Part shown: piece by piece, positions 55,001 through 63,752 of the stretch | Layout: every line of letters starts with the position of its first letter | Position numbering within the stretch: position 1 is the first letter of the stretch | DNA from: Datnioides undecimradiatus | Taxonomy: Eukaryota; Chordata; Actinopteri; Lobotiformes; Datnioididae | DNA length: 64,000 nt | Assembly (NCBI GenBank): GCA_008933995.1 | Contig: WARS01000046.1 | Coordinates: 8,632,526-8,696,525, forward strand | Direction: 5' to 3' | The notes under the pieces: model-generated | Database searches by the model: none | What the model saw: only the letters and a program-made list of their open reading frames with translations | What the model was told of the DNA's origin: nothing | Position numbers and translations under genes: made by a program

Positions 55001-58000
55001 GTAGAAGTAGAACATAATATTTATAATGATGTTTTTATTAGTGTGATACAACCTGAAATTGAGAATTGCTGTGTTTGCATTCCATGCAGTCCACGTTGTT
55101 GCACCACAGTCTTTCTACAGTAGTATAAAACAGCAGCTCCAGGTGAACTTTTGCTTTTTCCTTCATGTTTGGAAGGGTGAGCAGAGGGGTATTCATTTGG
55201 CTGCATTCTGCAACCCCCCTAACTAAATGCTAGACACCCATCCTTCAAACATGATTGGTGTGCGTACTGTATAGTAGCGACATAAGTTTTGTTGTCTTGC
55301 CTATGCAACAAAAGCAATACGTAAACGTTGTAGTTTTTTAAGCAGTCATTAAATTGTGATTCAGACGTACTGTTGGTCCTAAAAAATCGTTTGCCACATG
55401 ACTGATTGTGTGACACAGTTAAAAAGTCTCATGAGGACTGATTACCCTGAGTGCTGCCTCACTTTGAGTTTAGTTTAATCCGCCAAGCAAAAAGTTTCAA
55501 AAGTTTCTCATCCAAAATGAGTCAATTTAGCACCGACCATCACGCAACGCAAAACGTCTAGTCTACCTGGTGAAAGCTTTTCGCTGATTAGCACGAACTA
55601 TGTCATCAGGTGATGGTGTGTCAAAGCGAAACGGTGCAATTGACGGGAGTGGGGTATGTTGATCTTTGGATTTGTCTTGTGATTTACAGAGAAAGGCCTG
55701 GTGACCACTTCCTGTCCTCTGCCCTCTTGTTTTTCCCTTCAATCCGTTCCTCCTCCCCTGTTGTCTGTGGCTTTGAGTGGACAAAGTTATCGCAAACAAA
55801 GATGGCTGTGCAAAAACAGAAGAATCCTGTCCCAAGGCAACTTCAGTTGGAGATGACAGTGAAGGGAAATCGTTGTGAAAATGACGAGGGCTCGCTCCAT
55901 CAGACTGGGCCATGAGTGCACTCAAATCAATAGCCTGCCTCAGCTTAGGTGGCCCGCAGTTTTGGTGGTATGGTTTGTGGTTGGTCCAACCCTCCTTAGT
56001 ACTTTCTGCTAAAACACCAGCACTCTCTGGTTTTGCTGGTAAAAGGAGCGAGGTGAGCGAGCAATGTGACCCATTTGAGGTGGTTGAGGTTTTGCCTTTA
56101 TGTGCAGATGCGATGTGTGACAAAGAGAGCAGCTCAGAGGAGCCAAATGGTTGTTTCAGCGCATTTGCTGGAGATTCAGTGCTGAGAGGTTGAAGTAAGG
56201 CGAAGGAATTGCTGTTCTGATGCTGCAAGGCTAGCTCAGACGATGAAACAGTCCCACCTAGGCATGCAGAAGTAACACTGACTGGCTTAGACAAAGTGAG
56301 AGTATTTGCTGGTTGTTTGAAGCTCTGTGATTGCGACTGAATGTGTTTATTCCTGTTTTGATGCTGTGAGGCGAGCTCAGACAGTGAAAGTGTTTGCACT
56401 GGTGCAGAGATACCCTGACACATCATGGAAGGTATGCTGCTTTGGGGAGTATGGAAGGAGTTACTGACAGCGGTCGGGCTGCGGTTTGAATGCTCCTGGA
56501 TTAAATCAGCCAAGGACGGGCTTTCCTTAGGATCAACCATTGTAGCTTTCACTCCAATCCCAACGCCCACTGAGTGCGGATGGCTCTGGAGGACAGAACT
56601 GAGACTCCCAAACCCAGGAGGAGGAGCCAGAGAAGAGTTTGCAGATGTTATCTTGGGGTTGTTTAGGGAAAGACTACTGAGTGAAACTGAGATGAGGGAT
56701 GGAGTTGAGCTTTGAGACGAGGAAGACATGTTTAAAGATGCTAGGGTTCCCAATGAAAGACTATTCTGATTAGACATAATGGACGGAGGTGAATTCGGTC
56801 CTATGGTGAAAACGCTTAATGAAGGAACACCCAAATTTCTTCTTGTGTCAGCTCCTTCTGAAGTATTACTCTTTTGCTCATGCTCAGACATGAGTTGTGC
56901 TAGACTGGCACCACTAACATCTGGACCAACATTTTGACGGACAGACTTTGGATTTTTAGTGCTGCAAACCACTGGGTCAGACTTATGTTCTGATAAGAGG
57001 TCACGCAAGTTGAGGGCACTTGCTTGCACTCGTGGTTGTGTGTGTTTGCACCCACTGGTCTGGGCTTTAAGTGTCTTAGATGTGATGTCTGTGTGAGAAG
57101 CAGACAAGCAGGCTCCTTACCTTACAAAAGCCAATTGCAGTTGTCGAAGAGGAGAGACAGGAGGGCCATGGAGCAGAAGTGAGATGAATCATACCATAAA
57201 CAAGAGGGAAAAGAGCAGAGAGAAGGCACTTCGTTAAACATTTGCATGACCCTAATATGTCACTGAAAATACTTGCGTGAAATGGACAGAAAAATACTCC
57301 TGGCTGTTAAGTTTACATGTACACAGGACTGGTGAAGTACTTCTGTTAAAATATCATCGGAAGAATCAATAGGTATTAAGTCAAAAAGTTTTCACTGTTA
57401 TATTTCATTGTTCATAGTTAAAAGTTGACATCAATCCATTCGCAATAAGGTTGTGAGAATTTTAAACCTTGACAAAAAGCTAATATGTAAAAAACAAACA
57501 CTAAACACTTCTATGATACTTTTGTAATTAAGAACCTGCACACAGTGCTAGTACATAAAACGTCACCAAACACCTCCTAACAAGTTTGCAGTGTTTATAG
57601 CTCTTGTGAGCTGTTTAAGTTTCTGCTTCCTTAACATTTTTCACATTCTCTGTAGTGTTTCTGAGGTCTGCCAGCAGAAGTCACAGATGATATAAGTTAC
57701 ATTATTACTGCAGTAAGGTTTAAGTAGAATGATGACTTTTACAAAGTCTCTAAGTTTATTTATGTATCTAGTGCAACAGGTTCAACAAAGGGAATTAACA
57801 ATGTTATTACTATTCTATTTTATATTTATAGCTTCTGAGTATTAATACTTTTGCCATCCTTAACTGTCACTCTCAGCATGTGACTCGACTATTACTAGAC
57901 TACTAGAGATTATTCAAGATATCAAAAGTGTGGGATTTTCAAAATCAATTGATTATTAATATCCCAACTGTTCTGCCTGTACTGAGAAACCTTTAATAAC

Positions 58001-59719
58001 TGATCAACATGTTTGTCACAACAGACGGATTATGTATACTGTGCCAACCTGCATTTACGAAATTTATGAATGATAATTGAATTTTCATCAGCAAATCAGA
58101 TCAATCAGCAGCGACTTGACAAGACATAAATTCAATCATGATCATAGTTTGATCTACTCTAGGCGTACCTTTTTCAGCCGTAGCTTCTTGTTTAGCTCTT
58201 TGAGGAAGTGGCAACTTCTCCTGGCTAACTCTTGCAACTGAAGCGGTCTCCTCGCTGGTACTTCTGGTAACTGGTGCTGTCTGGGTGTCTTCAGACAGGA
58301 CAGCATCCAGTGCCCTCTGTGGGTCAAAACCACATCTTATGGCTGCCTGGGTCAGGACTGAGTCTGGCACTGCATCACCAAGCACGGTCCGCATATGGTC
58401 CAGACAAGAATACAGCTTGGCTGTAGCATACAACACACAAAAGATACAAAAATTGTTTTTGTGATCCAGAAAAAAAATACACATTAAACAAAAGAACAAC
58501 AAATGAAGATAATAAAAAGATCCAACAGGGTCTTAATGTGGTCAGTTGGAACAATTTTAAACACAAGGCCGGAACATTACCTTGATCGAGAGGGTCAAGG
58601 TTGTGGCTGATGGTAGGGGACATGGGTACATCCTCAGGTTCATATTCTTCCTCTTCTAAAGGCTCCTCCTTCGGCGCTTGCCTCTCTTGACGTGAGTATA
58701 TGAACTGATTTGCTGTATAAACCACATACATGTTTACTATTCCATGGATTAAATAAAAATTAACAAGTAGATGTGATGTCCGGTAAATGATGTATAGTTT
58801 GTGTACTCATTTAATTGCATCAGTCCTTTATAGAGAATTTAATTAAAATGTTTTTCATTGATGTGTTGGATGAAGCTTATACCATAAGAAACAAAGTTCT
58901 CGCATCATTGGCTGTTTATTAGCAACTATACACACTTGTTGATATACCAATGAGCCCACCTTTCATTGAGCGATTACTGATACCAACCTGTTGCTGGTGA
59001 TATACAGCAGTAGTCATCATCCACAGACTGCCCATACATGTCATCATCCTCAAAGTCTAAAAAAAAAACATATGACTGGTGTTCAAATGTTGCCTTTTCC
59101 CTTATTTACACAAACATGCTTATGTACAAACACAGCTGCCGTAACTGCAGAGAAAGAGTCTTTTGTTGCAGCTGTCACTTTGCCTTGTCAGCAACTTTCC
59201 ACAGTGCCATCAAACTGCAAATTGGGAGTAATGTAACTTTATTTAGCTACTGCACTGTCGGTTTGACAAACTAATAGACTGTCAGAGATGTCGATGGTAT
59301 TTGTATTAGTAGCTTGTTACATTTCAGTGTTTTGACAAACACTGGAAAGCTAGCAAGCTAGCTAAGTGACTGTCATCAACTTTATAGTAAACATAACTTG
59401 AGCTACGCTTGACATGGACACGTCACATCAGGCTTTAGCATCACAATGTTAGCTTAAAAGCTATCTTATATACCTGGGAACTACTATGGCGGTGCAGTTT
59501 ATCTGATGTCAGGCGCCAAGTGACACGACAGCAACATTATATTTGCCAGTCAAGCTAGCTAGCATTAGCTTGTAGCGCTACATTCAATAACAGTAAATCG
59601 CTTAGCGGCTAACGAGTTTAGCAGTTTGAGGCCCTTCCGTGACGTTTAATTAGTCACCCACACATAGTTAATATACCTTCATCGTAGTTGTAACCTCGAA
59701 CATTTCTGTGGCGAGACAT
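39944..59719 (-). CDS. hbs1l: HBS1-like translational GTPase, full-length isoform (18 coding exons)
   Basis: Exons on the minus strand: 59677-59719, 58988-59056, 58581-58712, 58169-58420, 47975-48083, 47598-47848, 46439-46604, 45655-45772, 43950-44096, 43420-43494, 43173-43290, 42042-42110, 41823-41927, 41190-41280, 40952-41060, 40695-40795, 40394-40538, 39944-39955. Together they give 2,112 bases, 703 aa plus TGA; human HBS1L is 684 aa. All phases agree and all introns are GT-AG except one GC-AG. The order is an acidic N-terminus ([15 protein letters not shown]), an HBS1 N-terminal domain (about 82-130), a variable linker, then the GTPase: G1 GHVDAGKST 286-294, switch Thr344, G3 DAPGH 363-367, G4 NKMD 425-428 and G5 near TSGL 463-466. 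EF1A-like beta-barrel domains II and III follow. The family acts in the cytosol with Pelota, clearing ribosomes stalled on broken or stop-less mRNA. The gene shares its first four exons with a Ski7-like isoform. Confidence 0.97.
40394..40538 (-). CDS. hbs1l: hbs1l coding exon 17
   Basis: Encodes [20 protein letters not shown] and [19 protein letters not shown]. Val689 stands where human has Gly in RYGGST. Donor ACTGAG then GTGAAG, phase 0. If the intron is retained the frame runs on to a stop at 40352. Confidence 0.94.
40695..40795 (-). CDS. hbs1l: hbs1l coding exon 16
   Basis: Encodes [19 protein letters not shown] and [14 protein letters not shown]. Donor CCAAA then GTGAGT, phase 2. Confidence 0.94.
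40952..41060 (-). CDS. hbs1l: hbs1l coding exon 15
   Basis: Encodes [20 protein letters not shown] and [14 protein letters not shown]. Donor CCA then GTAAGT, phase 0. Start of beta-barrel domain III. Confidence 0.95.
41190..41280 (-). CDS. hbs1l: hbs1l coding exon 14
   Basis: Encodes [20 protein letters not shown] then VTGMDIIKI. The donor follows CAA (CAA then GTAAAA), phase 2. Confidence 0.94.
41823..41927 (-). CDS. hbs1l: hbs1l coding exon 13
   Basis: Encodes [20 protein letters not shown] and [12 protein letters not shown] in domain II. Matches human closely. Phase 1 in and out. Confidence 0.95.
42042..42110 (-). CDS. hbs1l: hbs1l coding exon 12
   Basis: Encodes [20 protein letters not shown] then VFK, the start of beta-barrel domain II. 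Phase 1 in and out; acceptor ctacag, donor GTATAA. Confidence 0.94.
42111..43172. other. hbs1l intron 11
   Basis: AT-rich intron of 1.06 kb; a weak tRNA-like GGTGGGTAGAGCAT string at about 42.83 kb may be a SINE relic. Confidence 0.55.
43173..43290 (-). CDS. hbs1l: hbs1l coding exon 11 (G5)
   Basis: Encodes [20 protein letters not shown] and [16 protein letters not shown] is the G5 region. Acceptor ttttttcag; phase 0 in, phase 1 out. Confidence 0.95.
43420..43494 (-). CDS. hbs1l: hbs1l coding exon 10 (GC donor)
   Basis: 25 codons, [18 protein letters not shown] through LKQAGFK, nearly identical to human. The donor reads CAAG then GCGAGT, so the following intron is GC-AG. No GT donor fits the conserved protein here. 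Confidence 0.94.
43950..44096 (-). CDS. hbs1l: hbs1l coding exon 9 (G4 motif)
   Basis: 49 codons, [20 protein letters not shown] through [14 protein letters not shown] (425-428) sets guanine specificity. Phase 0 at both ends; donor GTCAGA. Confidence 0.96.
44097..45654. other. hbs1l intron 8
   Basis: AT-rich intron of 1.56 kb. No exon or clear repeat recognised. Confidence 0.6.
45655..45772 (-). CDS. hbs1l: hbs1l coding exon 8 (switch I Thr, G3)
   Basis: Encodes [14 protein letters not shown] and [18 protein letters not shown]. Holds the Mg-coordinating Thr344, Asp363 and the catalytic His367. Phase 2 in, phase 0 out. Confidence 0.96.
46439..46604 (-). CDS. hbs1l: hbs1l coding exon 7 (G1 motif)
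   Basis: Encodes [20 protein letters not shown] and [18 protein letters not shown]. Contains the P-loop Lys292-Ser293-Thr294. Acceptor ctacag phase 1, donor GACAG then GTACAT phase 2. Confidence 0.96.
46605..47597. other. hbs1l intron 6
   Basis: Purine-rich on the plus strand at about 46.67-46.92 kb (a long pyrimidine tract in the transcript), otherwise AT-rich. Confidence 0.6.
47598..47848 (-). CDS. hbs1l: hbs1l coding exon 6
   Basis: Begins in a Ser/Thr/Pro-rich linker ([13 protein letters not shown]) and ends [19 protein letters not shown] then VVI, the lead-in strand to the GTPase P-loop. Phase 2 in, phase 1 out. The internal ATG at 47847 is not a start. Confidence 0.93.
47975..48083 (-). 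CDS. hbs1l: hbs1l coding exon 5
   Basis: Encodes [20 protein letters not shown], matching the human [17 protein letters not shown] segment. Acceptor ccctttag (phase 1), donor CCCAG then GTACCT (phase 2). Confidence 0.92.
49019..49061. repeat. (AC)n microsatellite in hbs1l intron 4
   Basis: About 21 AC units, perfect. Confidence 0.95.
51314..51397. repeat. (CA)n / CAGA compound microsatellite in hbs1l intron 4
   Basis: CA repeats mixed with CAGACAGACAGA, ending in about 13 perfect CA units. Confidence 0.93.
54211..54216 (-). terminator. hbs1l: Second possible poly(A) signal of the short hbs1l isoform
   Basis: Minus-strand AATAAA about 1.35 kb after the alternative-exon stop. Motif only; it would give a longer 3' UTR than the site at 55034. 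Confidence 0.3.
55034..55039 (-). terminator. hbs1l: Possible poly(A) signal of the short hbs1l isoform
   Basis: Minus-strand AATAAA about 525 bases after the TAG of the alternative exon. A second AATAAA lies at 54211-54216. Either could end a transcript that stops inside intron 4. Confidence 0.4.
55563..57088 (-). CDS. hbs1l: hbs1l alternative terminal exon (Ski7-like exon)
   Basis: Uninterrupted reading frame from a good acceptor to TAG, 508 complete codons after a split Asp. It sits about 1.1 kb downstream of exon 4 and about 7.5 kb upstream of canonical exon 5. Such length without a stop is not expected by chance in this AT-rich intron. The polypyrimidine tract ctgcttgtctgcttctcacacag sits at the boundary. 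The frame stays open only 27 bases further upstream (to a TAA at 57117-57119) and no in-frame ATG occurs there, so it needs splicing to exon 4. Confidence 0.9.
55563..59719 (-). CDS. hbs1l: HBS1L short isoform, Ski7-like exosome-SKI adaptor (alternative terminal exon)
   Basis: Exons 1-4 of hbs1l joined to a 1,526-base open exon inside intron 4 (55563-57088) give 673 aa plus TAG. The acceptor gcttctcacacag is strong, and it is phase 1, exactly what exon 4 needs (G plus AC gives Asp166). The protein lacks the GTPase. Its unique 508 residues are Ser/Leu/Gln-rich and likely disordered, with about seven SLxxLxxxH motifs between residues 192 and 495. The C-terminus carries [10 protein letters not shown] (652-661) and ends KAFTR. 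Human HBS1LV3 (632 aa) is made the same way from an exon in the same intron and, from published work as I recall it, links the cytoplasmic exosome to the SKI complex in 3'-5' mRNA decay. Isoform equivalence is inferred from position, structure and the C-terminal motif. Transcription of this exon cannot be seen here. Confidence 0.88.
57089..58168. other. hbs1l intron between exon 4 and the alternative exon
   Basis: AT-rich, no coding signal. Ends at the strong acceptor of the Ski7-like exon. Confidence 0.6.
58169..58420 (-). CDS. hbs1l: hbs1l coding exon 4 (HBS1 N-terminal domain; last exon shared by both isoforms)
   Basis: Encodes [20 protein letters not shown] and [12 protein letters not shown], the small helical HBS1_N domain, then a less conserved Ser/Glu/Lys linker. 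It ends in phase 1, and both the next canonical exon at 48083 and the alternative exon at 57088 accept phase 1. Confidence 0.93.
58581..58712 (-). CDS. hbs1l: hbs1l coding exon 3
   Basis: Encodes [17 protein letters not shown] followed by a Glu-rich stretch and DPLDQ. Matches the human QFIYSRR region; phase 1 in and out; acceptor tatacag, donor GTAATG. Confidence 0.93.
58988..59056 (-). CDS. hbs1l: hbs1l coding exon 2
   Basis: Encodes [18 protein letters not shown], the highly acidic segment conserved in vertebrate HBS1L. The acceptor follows a run of T on the coding strand; phase 1 in and out. Confidence 0.93.
59345..59640. repeat. AGCTAGC-rich stretch in hbs1l intron 1
   Basis: Clusters of GCTAGC, TTAGCTT and AGCTAGCTAGCATTAGCT are scattered over this part of intron 1. 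It may be a decayed repeat; no unit length is clear. Confidence 0.3.
59677..59719 (-). CDS. hbs1l: hbs1l coding exon 1
   Basis: ATG and 14 codons ([14 protein letters not shown]) plus one base, matching the human start [14 protein letters not shown]. Donor GAAG then GTATAT. Upstream sequence ccaaaATG is the presumed 5' UTR. Confidence 0.93.
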
Positions 59720-59860
59720 TTTGGTAATATGTCTTCTCTCGGCCCCAGCGTAAATGTTTTTCGGCTCACAGCTTGTTGTGACATGTGTCTCACTGCCCGG
59801 CTGCCATTGCTGCTGCTGTGTGAAGTTACAACAAGTCAGATTCAGAAATAGATAAATTAA
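59720..59860 (-). promoter_or_regulatory. hbs1l: Probable hbs1l 5' UTR and promoter side
   Basis: Sequence just upstream of the ATG is more GC-rich than its surroundings (GCTGGGGCCGAG and a CCGGGCAG stretch on the minus strand). I see no clear TATA box. The transcription start cannot be placed. Confidence 0.4.
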
Positions 59861-62800
59861 ATCAGAGATTATATAAACATTAACTCATGTCGTATTTGAG
59901 TCTTTTGCTTTATTATAAACACAATTAGTCATTTGAATACATTTTTAAAATTTTCTTTCCGTCAAGGTTTTTTGGTTGACGTAACTTCCTGTTGCAGTTC
60001 CACCAGTACGGTCTGGGATCAGATCTCCTTGACAAGCTTTACACTGATCCGATGGGAGATTGACTTCCAGTCAGTTGATGTTTGCAAATAATAATCAGAA
60101 ATAGAATGGCTCCATGCAGTGTACTGATATGACTAAGAGGAAAATGCAATCAAAAAGATATATGCCGTATGTTTTTTTTCGTTCATTATCAAGGGCAAAA
60201 CAGGAAGTAAATGGAGATCTAATGATTAGATCACAATGGTCTAAAATGATACAACAGTGAAATACTTAATGACTGAATCTGTCTTTAGTCTTCTTAAAAA
60301 AAACGCTGACCATCATGAAATGATGATGATGATGGCTGTGGTGAATATGATCGTATGACTATGACTAAAGTTGGATATGATGAGCTTACAGTCATATTAA
60401 TGATGATGTCTATCTAAGAGGATAGGCAATGTCACATATGGAAAATGTGAGTAAGTGGTTAAGATCTCTTCCCTCCCAGCACAATCTTAGGATTTTATTT
60501 CAGTTTAAGAGGTCAAGAGCAGTGCACTGAAATTACATGAGAGAGAGTCTACTTGCACAAAAAAAAAAACGAACAACTTTCAAACCCACCAATGATCTTG
60601 GGTTGTGAATGTCTAAACCATTTCTATCAAAGGTTATGCCCTATGGTTAGAGACCAACCCATCTGAGCCCACACTCTACACAAACACACGCACCCACTGA
60701 GTGACATCATTTTTTCCTACTATCTTTGTACCACAAGAAACCTATTGCCTGCCTGCCACAAAAGGAAAAGAAATAAGATGTTTGTACCAATGTGTGTGCT
60801 TTTGTTGATGCACTGGTTTATCTGTGACTTGGTCTTTGCATATCTAAATGTGTGCAGGTGCATGCATGTATTTTGATGCATTATGTTGTCCTGATCTCAT
60901 CTACAATAGCCTATATGTTGATGAAAGAAAATAAAATGAAAATGTCACATAGTAATGTGATACCAGTGATGCAGGTGTAAGTATACTGCTTCTACTACAT
61001 CTGCACAGTGAAATGAAATATGAGGTCTGGCGTGTCTCCCCATTCTAAAAATAGAGCAGAATAAAGAAAGATGCCTGCTTAGGTAATTGTTGAGACCTTT
61101 TCACAAAGAATGGCTCATATTGCAACTGGCAGTTTGACAGAGAGCAGCTTTAATTGACTGGGGTTAGTAAGAACAAGAGGGGGATCAGTCATATCATATC
61201 AGAAGGGATAGTAGTGGAGTTTATTATTTATTGTGCACGAAGTCCTACCTTTGATTAAGAGTGTGCATATATGTCTGCGTGTGTTGCTAAGTGGGTGGAG
61301 GTTTCCCCTCTAAAATTCCACTTCCTGCATTTTGAAGTCTTAGCACATCTACATGTCAAAATAAACAACTGCACAAGCTCACATGGAACACATGCACAGA
61401 GTACAAGAAAACAGACACAAACAGACTCACTTTACAGGGTCACACAGGTGACAGACAGGGAACTCTTCCATTGCAAATGTTTCTAGGACATTTTAAAACC
61501 AAAAGCAGACACAGCACCTGACACACAATAGAAATGGAACATATTGCCTAAGTGATGTATGTAAGTTAGGTATGAAACAGTCTCAACATTGCTAGTGCTT
61601 GCAGCTTTTCTTGAGTAAACCATAACTTTACCCAAGACATGCATTTGGCAAATAAATTATTTTGTTTGGGGGGTTTTTCTGCTTTCTTCACGTAGTCCAG
61701 TTGAGAGATGAATCAAATACATGTCTGTGTTGTAGTGCAGCTGAGGTGTGACTTCTCACACCTCTACACAGGAGATGAACATTCAGTTCCTTTAAATGTC
61801 TTTTTAGAATTCTTTGGTCAAATCTGTGCACAAAGTCTGATCCATGAATCAATGTTGGGTGAGAGGGATTTCAGAGAATTAATACTGGATGGACTAAACA
61901 GATGGATAGACAGATTGCTTGTAGAATAAGTGGCTCAGTGATTAGTGCTTTGTTTGAATGATGTAGAAATTATATAACTGAGAGGCAAAAAAAACCCCAT
62001 TGTATCTATTGTGTTTTCTCTGTAATTTACATATATACTTCATCTTAAGAGATGCACAAAATCATTCACAAATTGATAGCAATCAAATCTGTAGAATCAA
62101 GTGAAAGCAGAGGATTGCAAATCTGTCCACAACAGCATGTAAATCTGAAAGCAGATTAATCCTTGTGTAATTGTAGAAGACAAAGCATATACAAGTGGGT
62201 GAGGGGTGCAGTCCATCCCAAAAGTCGGCAGTAGGTATGAGGTAATGCTTTACATAATTTGCCAAGGGCACCAGGCATCATGGGAAGAGTCTTTCACAGG
62301 AACTCACCCCTGGGGAAAATGCAAAACCTTTACCCTTGGCAATCTTTGACAGGTGGTCCAAACAACCAAAGTCAATAAAGAAACATAAGAGGTCCTTAAA
62401 GTGGCAAATTATGAAATGAAAGGGTTTGTTTCCATGTCGCATGTAATCATTACGCATGTAGTTGTGACAATTATTCCATAAGAATTAAATTGTTCCTGAA
62501 TAATGGTAGCTGGATTTCAATGTACGATAGAACAATAATAATGTAGAGATCCTTTGCATGCTTATATACATTCAGTACCATTTATTAGCAATAGTCAACA
62601 TATGGGTTTATTTAACCACATAACCATAGAGGATTACATTTACTCCCTATTTGACTTGGGATCAACCCTTCCCCATAGCAGGCCTTCACATACACACTGA
62701 CATACGCACACACTTAAGCATGCACAGACAATTAACAATACACATGTTTGGACCTTCCCAGCACTGGATTTGAAAGCCTGGTGGGATGATATCTCAAGCC

Positions 62801-63709
62801 CAGGGGCCATCATTAAAAATCATTCAAATGAACCAACCTGTGCACACAATGCTTTGCAAAGCGGGCAGCCATCACAATACCTGCCCTTAACCTGTCCAAT
62901 CGCGCCCATGCAAATGTCCTCAGCTAAGAGTCAATGGGAGTCAGGCTTCCTGCTCAAAGTACTATATGGGAATTTGCATACCCTGGCTCCCTTCCTTCAA
63001 TTTGGTTTCAGATAACAAAATGTTGTTTTTAATATTACCCTCTAGGGAAAAGACAAACTTGATGCTTGTGCAGAAAAAGTTAAAGACACATATAAATGCT
63101 TAATATCTTGTACAAACCAAAGAGATAATACAAATATTAGTTTTTATATGAAGTATGATTTACATTTTTTCTTCTTTTTAATATTGCGTTAATAATGTAG
63201 TTAACACTGGTAACTATTGATGTTGTAGTTATTTTTTGGGCTATGTCTCTTACTGTCCTACTTTTCTCTCTATGTGGGACACCTTTGTGTTACAATTGTG
63301 CATGATAGCTGGGGTAAAATTTGATTTGAATAGATTAGAAGTACCACCTCCTCAAGGCAATAATGACTGGAACAATGCTTGTGTACACAGGTGTGTAGGA
63401 TTTGAAGCCTACTCACAGGGTTCCATGTGACAGCTTATATCTTAGGCCTGTAGTTTGATTTAAAGGCACCAAAAATAAACAGTAACACAGTTTCAATGTT
63501 ACAGATGTGTAACCCTTAAGCTAACAAAGCTATGTCAATCTCTAGATTGTATGGATATTTATCAGGACATATGTTTTAGAAATATATTTCCTGCTGTTGT
63601 CTTCTTCAAACCATGTCCAATCCAGATATTTCTCTTTTTTTAAGTGCCTCACTTCGCTGGGCACCCTGTCCATGCTGCTGAATAAAATAGCGAAATTTGC
63701 AGTGCATGG

Positions 63710-63752
<43 letters not shown>

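Larger units (their letters stand above)
48084..55562. other. hbs1l intron 4, distal part and 3' UTR of the short isoform
   Basis: About 7.5 kb between the alternative exon and canonical exon 5. Holds two CA microsatellites and two AATAAA sites on the minus strand. No further exon recognised; a 182-codon frame at 52.8-53.3 kb looks fortuitous. Confidence 0.6.

Noticed and set aside
61708..61929. 73-codon plus-strand frame with plausible composition
   Set aside because: Not recognised, no splice signals and no neighbours; length is within chance.
61925..61960. tRNA A-box-like TGGCTCAGTGATTAGTGC
   Set aside because: Resembles a SINE head, but no B box or tail was found.
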